Assembly: GCA_019055375.1 (NCBI GenBank)
Contig: JAHQIW010003597.1
Span: 54,295-118,294 of the forward strand
Direction of reading: 5' to 3'
DNA length: 64,000 nt
Source of the DNA: Parelaphostrongylus tenuis
Taxonomy: Eukaryota; Nematoda; Chromadorea; Rhabditida; Metastrongylidae
Below are positions 57,561-64,000 of the stretch, piece after piece (the stretch's first letter is position 1; each line of letters opens with the position of its first letter). Below the pieces are notes generated by a model. That model did not search any database. It saw only the letters and a list, made by a program, of their open reading frames with translations, and was not told the origin of the DNA. A program made the position numbers and the translations under genes.

Positions 57561-58360
57561 TTCTGTGTAATGAGCATCGTCACTGCCACTGTTGCTCGCT
57601 CGTACGTTTTGTAAATAGCGTAAAACTAGTACTTAGCGCTTATCTACCATGTACTGATGAAACAAAGTCGGCTTATAGTACTGTCCTATTCTCAACTGTC
57701 ATGTCCTGTAATACTCAAGTAAGTATCTAATTTAATATTTTAAGATCTGTAGGTCAGTAATAGACGAGAATTCTGGGTTCTTTCATGCTGAACCATGGCA
57801 AAAATGAGCTAAGCTGCGAAAAGATAGTGGCACCTTCTATTTTAAAGTATTATAGCAAAGCCTTTCCCATAGGATGTTTCTCAAGAAGAAATGTGCACTA
57901 TGCGTATTACTTATCGAAACGTGCTGCCTGTAATATAACTGTAAAGGTGAGTTTTCAAAGAAGTAAGAATTTTGTTCAAATGCTACATATAATTATATTG
58001 TAAATAAGAAAAGTCTGTTGAAGAGCTGAGTAATTGTTCTGATTGTCGTTTTCTATATTCTCTTAATTATTTGCTAGGTATTGGAATCTGGTTAATGCAA
58101 TGCAAAGTTTGCAACTTGCACTTATGGTTCAATCTCATGGCGCAAACTACAATTGCCGCGTTCCTTTAATATCTTTGAAATTACTAGGGCACATGCAGTT
58201 GATCCTGTTGAATCGGTTCCATACACATGCTAAGCAAACCAAATTCACAATCATATCGCTTCGGCAAACCGCTTCAGAACATGCATATCACTGTGTAGGA
58301 TTGTTGAATGCAATGGCAAAACTTTATTCCGCATTACTAGGATTGAAAATCTGCCGATAA
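57503..58360 (+). CDS. Candidate multi-exon coding region, splicing unresolved
   Basis: Three open blocks on one strand: 57503-57717, ending at a strong donor-like CAA|GTAAGT; about 57785-57945, ending at AAG|GTGAGT; and about 58077-58360, opening after TTTGCTAG and reading YWNLVNAMQSLQLALMVQSH to a stop. The third block continues with a normal composition (SLRQTASEHAYHCVGLLNAM). Two donors and one acceptor in order are unusual for random DNA. However, the second and third blocks do not join in phase, and the first block starts inside a SINE-A scrap. It may be a decayed gene, a non-coding RNA, or chance. Confidence 0.22.
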
Positions 58361-58639
58361 AATAATGTTTGTATGGTCGCCTTATAAATAACTAACATTC
58401 TCTATTTATTCTGCGGAACAACCTAAATATCTACATATTTAAGTAGACATAATGCTTCTTATCCTTTGCTCATTAAATCTGGATAGCTAGTAGAGAAGAG
58501 ATGAGGCTTTTATCATGAGGCGCGCGCCACGTATAGTATTCTCCATACATAGCTTCATATGTAGTGGCTGAAGCTAATCTGGCCCATACAACGACTTCTT
58601 CTAGCCCTACGATGTACATGTCTGGAGCAATTTGCAGAG

Positions 58640-58752
58640 CCAGAAAAGATAGATGAGAAAAGATAGATGGTTTGATGAACCTGGGACACCGGATCAAACC
58701 AAAAACCACTGAGAGTATTGCGGGGCACCTCTAATCATCAAGCTATACCTCC
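58640..58752 (-). repeat. SINE-A head-side fragment, decayed
   Basis: GATGGTTTGATGAACCTGGG then GGATCAAACCAAAAACC and GGGGCACCTCTAATCATCAA track the head half of minus-strand SINE-A. Confidence 0.45.
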
Positions 58753-58759
58753 CAATGGC

Positions 58760-60285
58760 TTTAACCTGTCGACGAATAGCCGGCACTAAGCAAGCCGGCA
58801 TCGGAGATATCGCATGTGCTACTCCTTTTATTGATTACATAGGAGCCCATTTGCTAGATAAAAAGCTCACTTCCAAGAATCCATTCCATCGACTCTATCA
58901 AGTAAATGAGAAATTTTTCGATCATATAAAAACCTCTGAGCTGAAAAAGACGACGTTTTTTTTGACGCTTGAATGGTGGCTTATGGAATTATGTGAACAC
59001 CGGAGAACAATTTTTTTTTCAGCACCAAAATAGATTTAGGCTATGGAGTAAAAGTCAATTGATTTACATGGAACGAAAACATGGTGTTGATTGAGTGATG
59101 TGGTTTGTGACACGATATAATCCTAAAACTATATATGAATAATTTAGTTCGATTTCCTGTTTTGGATCTTACTTTCTTTCGTATGGTATAGTACTGTTCA
59201 TGTTCACTCTCGATCTAAACAGACAGTGTCCAACCTTCGCTACCTTTTTGTTTAGTCAAATAACTCTAATAGTCCGTCAAGAACTAGAAGCTTTTTGTTT
59301 AGGAAACATAGCCGCACGACAGAAACACTTACCTCGATCTTCATCTGTCCTTTTTATTATTTTCCGATTGCTTGGTAAAAGCTCCGACGATCACAATTGA
59401 CAAGAAGCCATTTCTAAGAATCATATCCTAGTATGAGTTGTGTGGAATCGTGTTTCTTGAAACAAGTTGTTGCTTCTTAGGTGTCTAATGAAGAAGCTTG
59501 GATGAGTTCTGGCGAAAGTAATTGCGGTATATCAGCCGCCTCCCCACGTGATTTTCATCGAAGTTGTTTGTTTTTTGAGCTCATTGAACTCTCGCCATAA
59601 GAGCGTTGCCGCTTCTTGCTTTTTATAAAAAGACATAAAACTTTTCAAAATACTCAAGCGATTGAGTTGAATGGAAAATTCGAATAACTCTGGCGATTTT
59701 GTGTCTATGCATCTAAATTTTTGAACCTGTTGTTATGTGGAGTACGAAATTCCATTGGCAAAATAAGGATGGAAGAAGGTAGAAGGCGCTTGATCGAGCA
59801 ACCACAGTCAGTTAATCTAATATATAATCGATATTTCAGGTTATGTAAAGTTTTAATTACGGCATTATTTTTGAAGATGAACATCCTAGCTTTATCCATT
59901 TAAAAATTACTAAGCTCAACTTGTTGTTCTTTAGAAAAAAAATCAAGGCTGGAGTTTCTCTATCATATTTACGAATTTATGATAAAGATTTCAATGCTAT
60001 ATTTTTAATTCTAAGAACCCACTGCAATATTACGTTTGAACACTTAGTGTTGATGAATGCTAGTGAGTTTTCTTCTTCTTTTCTTCTTTAATCAAGCACT
60101 TCAAGCACAAATACCTATTTTTCCGATCGCATCGCTACGTTTTCAGTCCTTGAGAGCTTCTTTTTTCACAATGTATTATCATAAGAGGACTTGTACACGT
60201 TTAAATAATCTTTGTTCACTTGAAACTTTAGCTGTGAGAGATGTTATTTAACAAGAACAACTCAAGCGATTACTGGTTTTCTGCC
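58760..60285. other. No gene or defined repeat recognised
   Basis: A 92-codon plus frame (58755-59033) has ordinary composition but no domain. Other frames are short. Confidence 0.35.
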
Positions 60286-60287
60286 GC

Positions 60288-60410
60288 AGAGTGGTGGCGT
60301 AACAGCAACGTCGATGGTTCAATGATTAGCATGCGCTCCAGGAAAGGGTGAATTGCTGGTTCAATTCCATCTAACGTCCAACGTTTTGCATGTCACTCAT
60401 CATTATTGTA
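60288..60410 (+). repeat. SINE-C copy
   Basis: GGTTCAATGATTAGCATGCG (A-box side, decayed), GCTCCAGGAAAGGGTGAA, B box GCTGGTTCAATTCC, then GTTTTGCATGTCACTCATCA and ATTGTATATACTTGTA, as in the 41.6-kb copy. Confidence 0.55.
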
Positions 60411-60424
60411 TATACTTGTATTTT

Positions 60425-60725
60425 AGAGCGCACGTAGCGCAGCTTCAATTCTTAACAGCATTTGAGGTGATGGAATGCATATCTGGCCTTTGCAATGACT
60501 TGAAGTGGCCTCCGTTTTATCGAATCAGTGCTGCTTATTCTCCCAGACAAGGCTGCGATCAGTCCGATAGCAATTTACCGATCCTGGAGGGAGGAAGGCC
60601 ATTGCGAGTCATTGTAAAGGCCAGATATGCATTCAATCACCACAAATGAATTCAAAAATAGAAGACGAATGCATGCCGCATCCCTAAGGGATTGATTAAC
60701 GCCGAGAGCTCTACCCATTATCTTT
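60425..60725. repeat. Palindromically rearranged SINE-A
   Basis: It starts with the plus-strand head end (GAGCGCACGTAGCGCAG) and switches at about 60443 to minus-strand body (CTTCAATTCTTAACAGCATT, GCATATCTGGCCTTTGCAAT, GTGCTGCTTATTCTCCCAGA, GGAGGGAGGAAGGCC). At about 60603 it switches back to plus-strand body and tail (GCGAGTCATTGTAAAGGCCA, GCATCCCTAAGGGATTGATT, GCCGAGAGCTCTACC). An inverted body copy is thus inserted between head and tail, leaving an internal hairpin. Confidence 0.7.
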
Positions 60726-60729
60726 TATA

Positions 60730-61990
60730 GTTGCAACATCATGTTACCGCTAAAAGCGGTAAATTAAAAGGATTTCTTTTTGATTATGCAGAAAATTTTT
60801 TTAACAAGCTGTCATCACATTTTACTGTCACTCGCACTTCTGGCATTCAATGTGTTTCCTCGCCTGCATCCTCCACTAAAGTCTTCAAACTCTTCGCGTG
60901 GTGTTTCGACTAGTACTTGAGAATTTAGCCTTTTCATAAGTGACGTAGAATGCTGATGGCGCAAGCTCCTTGCAGTTCTGAAGGAACTCGAGCTAGGACG
61001 TTTTTTTAAGGCTTTCGTTGATTGATTACGAAAGATTGCTAGGTGAGGAAGTCGAACAATCGCGTAGCTTCGTGATTGCCTGCATCATTAACCACTCGTC
61101 GATAGTCCCACTTTGATGATTACTGTGATATCCGGGTATTGAGTGAAAACACTATCAAAAACCTGCCAGTCATTTCTCTAAAAAATAGACTACTCCGAAG
61201 CGCTTTGATTTGGGTAACTGCTGTCTTCAATGAAAAGTTTATCACCAATCAGATATTTTAACTGAATGTACCCTGTTATGACGAAAAATTTTGTTGACTT
61301 CCAAGAAGGGATCTTAGGCATCCAGAAAACTCATTTCGGTAGGACGACAGCACAGGAAAACCTATGTACATTGACGTTTTACAGACTTCTAAGTGTGTCG
61401 AATCTTTTAGAGTTTAACGTAGACGTTGCTTAATGTTGTTTGGACACGCAATCACCTTCCAGTTTCGTTATGGAGCACAGTTTTCTTATCGATCGTCTCA
61501 TTCAGATAGTAGTGATAATTGTAATCTTACAAATTCACATTCTGATATTTGAAAATTACATTCTCTTTGACGGCATTCAACATCGGCGTACTTTTTTGAT
61601 GAATGTCATTTCGGACTACATATAAGCCAACATAATAAATTTCTGTCGACACACTTCCATCCACCGCATTTACTATGTCTATCACCATGCGATGAATGAT
61701 GAGTAGAGGATGAGCTGACAAGGGTAGTCGGTCTACTAAATTGTTCACACACTAATGTTACAAGCTGATCTTTTTTCGTTTCTCTTTGATAACTATAGTG
61801 ATTTTATAGCTTTGTAACTTATAGCCCAACCAAAACATTATCAGTCTCGTGCAAGCTTGCCGATGAAAACAAGAATGCATCGACGACCTTATCGCGACCT
61901 TATGCCGATGCTTGTTGAAGCGCTTTATTTACTGATTTCTGCTAATTGGTAGTTGTTTGAACATTTTTCACAAATATTTCCGATTCTAGA
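60730..61990. other. No gene or defined repeat recognised
   Basis: Only short open frames without domains. Confidence 0.35.
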
Positions 61991-62007
61991 TTAAATTGGA
62001 TTGATTT

Positions 62008-62727
62008 ATGTGTTTAGTTGTTACTTTTTCCACTGAATATTGGGGAAATCGTGCAAGCGTTTCTCTGAATGTCATTACGAAAAGGTCGATATTTTTTGGA
62101 AAACTGTGGAATTTGCAGACTTTTTTCGAACTTTTATTAGAAGCGAAGCTAATTTTTGGCAATGAATTGCCCATAATTAAGTTTCTGACTAGAAATGTCG
62201 GACTTATCCGTACTAGATGAGCTGATTTTTAGAAGAGTTGCTGACTGAGTTGGCAAGAATTTCTGCACGCCATTCCTCAACGTTTTTTTTTAATGAGAAA
62301 ATTTGCATTGTAAATTTTATAATCATTTTATTATCACAACTTTTAATGCTGAAACTTTTTGCGGCATATACGTTCCTGATTCAATCGAATATAATTATTC
62401 TCATTCACGACACACTTCAAAGGCTACAGGCGGTATTCATTGAAAACTGCGCTTGTTAAATGTTCCTCTGCTTTTCTAAACCACCGTATGTATAGTTTCA
62501 ACCTGACTCTCACTGGATTATTACCCGCTCCAGGCGCTGGAGTACTCCCACTCCTAGTAAAATCACACCGGAATATGATTTACCAACTTAAACGCGTTTT
62601 CTCAAGACGATATTACTTGTTTTCTGCGGTGATGAATCTAGTCACTCTGCTAATTTCATACCATTTTGTATTTCTATCAAAATTTTTTTTCCGTTTTCGT
62701 ATTAGAAGACTAGTCTTAGAAAGCTAA
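62008..62727 (+). CDS. Weak coding-like cluster, unknown
   Basis: Three consecutive plus-strand frames (62008-62220, 62238-62459, 62440-62727) contain protein-like stretches, including a proline/glycine-rich LTGLLPAPGAGVLPLL and hydrophobic runs. The frames differ, and no splice pairs with matching phase were identified, so chance is a strong alternative. Confidence 0.12.
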
Positions 62728-62749
62728 ATGCGATTAAGTGATATATAGT

Positions 62750-62860
62750 AGAACAATGGCACACTTGTAGCGCTGTGGTTGTAGGTCCGCTAGAATGCAC
62801 GCTCTATCTCAGTTCGATATCGCACTCGCATCTCACAAATCCTCAAACCTTACCAAGTGC
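62750..62860 (+). repeat. Decayed SINE-A-like head
   Basis: TTGTAGCGCTGTGGTTGTAG in the A-box position and CAGTTCGATATCGCACTCG in the B-box position, at near-tRNA spacing. No body match follows. Confidence 0.35.
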
Positions 62861-63232
62861 CAATTAATATTAGATTGGTGAAAAGGTAAATGTTACCTGG
62901 TACAATAGTAATTGCGGTATATTATGCATTGTTGAAATGTGTCTACTTTACGAAACATGTTGAACCACCGCTGCACTGGACGTTCTTTCACAGTTTCTGT
63001 ACCAGATGTGTTTTTGATGTTGCGAGTTGTCTCTGTTGTCCTAGGACCCATTTTGAACTCACGGTCTGCGACCGCAATTACTTTTGCACTGATCAACATC
63101 CTTTCCATAGTCCAAAATAAGTATAGAATACATAGCAAGTAATACGTGATTAGCAGAAAAACATTAAGCAAGATATGCTCATCGAGATGGTGCATAACAT
63201 TTCCATAATACTTGAGAGCATATTCTAGTAAT

Positions 63233-63540
63233 GGCGCACGTGGAGCAGTGGTTAGCGGTGCGCTGTGTCGCACGCAAGGTCAATGGCTTGATCTCGCGCT
63301 CATGGCTCACCAAGCCATCCATCCCTTAGCGATCAGTAAATTGGCACGAGACTGGTTTCAGGCTTGTCTAGGAGGATAAGCAGCATTGACTCGGAACAGC
63401 AGGAGGCCACCGCGAGTCATTGTATAGGCCAGGTATGCATTCAATCACCTCAGAAGAAGTTCAAAATTGAAGACGTATGCATGGCGCATCCCTTAGGGAC
63501 TGATCAACGCCGAAAACTTTAGCCTTTATTCTTTTATATT
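63233..63540 (+). repeat. SINE-A, full-length copy
   Basis: Head GGCGCACGTGGAGCAGTGGT, B-box region AATGGCTTGATCTCGCGCTC, body with GGAGGATAAGCAGCATTGAC and GCGAGTCATTGTATAGGCCA, tail AACTTTAGCCTTTATTCTTT. The 126-codon minus frame overlapping its head (62893-63273) is not taken as a gene. Confidence 0.8.
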
Positions 63541-64000
63541 TCAATATTAAATGGCGCTTTTCAACCGCAGTTACTTTGCACCTACTTGAAACTAGTCTTG
63601 TATAGGAAGATAGCAATGCTCACATGATATGTCAATAGGCTATCACAAGTTATCGTATAGTGCATTTATGGGTGCATTCTTCAGGGACTATTCAACTTCA
63701 AGCGCTTTATACTTCTTACAGCGAAGCACTCTATTCAATACCACCTTTCGTTTAACCGAAATCTACATGATCAGTAACTTTGCTGATTGATTAGCTTGCA
63801 CGTTACTGTTGTTGAAGACTATTCTGGCTGATGCTTTGTCACCATTGCCTTCGATCCGCTGTAGACGTCCACTTCTGCAAGAAGTCAAATTATCCATGCG
63901 GGTGCTACACTTCACTGGGTGCGATTTGATGTGACCACGAAGAGCTACACTACAAACTGCTTCGGAACACTTGACTCGAATTGTTGAGAATTTGAAGAAG
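63541..64000. other. No gene recognised; possible SINE-A tail scrap near 63.67 kb
   Basis: GGTGCATTCTTCAGGGACTA then TTCAAGCGCTTTATAC near 63673 loosely resembles a SINE-A 3' end. Confidence 0.3.

Noticed and set aside
62893..63273. 126-codon minus-strand open frame
   Set aside because: Its first codons are the reverse complement of the SINE-A head, and the similarly placed frames in other SINE-A copies show this is repeat-derived.
1..64000. CRISPR array, bacterial operon or viral genome
   Set aside because: No regularly spaced identical repeats, no ribosome-binding-site-led gene series and no long open frames; SINEs and mariner elements indicate animal DNA.

Overview
The window looks like intergenic or intronic DNA from a large, repeat-rich animal genome. 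A nematode, possibly a strongylid or hookworm-like one, fits best: AT-rich sequence, mariner-type transposases, dispersed tRNA-derived SINEs, short pyrimidine-plus-AG splice-acceptor-like sites, and no long open frame (longest 157 codons, itself a transposase fragment). The organism call is an inference. I found no complete protein-coding gene, no rRNA, no intact tRNA gene and no CRISPR array. A few short coding-looking segments (8.9, 12.6, 15.0, 22.7-23.6, 38.3, 55.4, 57.5-58.4 and 62.0-62.7 kb) are given as low-confidence candidates.

The most interesting content is a set of small non-autonomous elements carrying hammerhead ribozyme (HHR) motifs. An inverted-repeat element at 10.03-10.57 kb has one HHR in each arm, pointing outward. 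A related degenerate element lies at 23.72-23.96 kb. A second family (29.90-30.32 kb, truncated relative at 37.30-37.69 kb) has a well-formed HHR with a different but fully paired stem I. A third foldback element (34.94-35.30 kb) has another, again with its own paired stem I. Conserved cores with covarying helices are strong evidence of real ribozymes. The arrangement resembles retrozymes or Penelope-like-element ribozymes, but here it is packaged in palindromic foldback elements. Two more degenerate hammerhead-like folds lie at 46.7 and 47.1 kb.

The rest is a mosaic of repeats. SINE-A (about 300 bp, tRNA-like head and TTTATCCTTTAT-type tail) is at 38.7, 42.1, 42.9, 45.0, 60.4 and 63.2 kb, with decayed copies at 17.2, 48.8, 51.5, 57.5 and 58.7 kb. 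SINE-B (11.8, 24.5, 49.4, 53.7, 54.5 kb), SINE-C (4.6, 4.8, 5.8, 41.6, 60.3 kb), a tandem SINE-D pair (26.8, 27.1 kb) and an A-rich-tailed SINE at 13.0 kb share tRNA-like promoter boxes. A roughly 500-bp repeat of three internal units is at 3.6, 19.2 and 26.2 kb, with partial copies elsewhere. A repeat of about 385-435 bp occurs as two inverted copies at 42.4 and 52.6 kb. Mariner/Tc1 material includes a decayed full-length transposase at 39.2-40.2 kb, an N-terminal fragment at 21.9 kb, and two palindromic MITE-like elements made from transposase 5' ends (0.37-0.76 and 30.3-30.9 kb).

Across families, elements repeatedly occur as head-to-head inverted dimers (mariner ends, three HHR families, SINE-A, SINE-B, SINE-C). 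This suggests that a general foldback-forming process acts on repeats in this genome. All calls come from reading the sequence by eye; boundaries are approximate unless stated.
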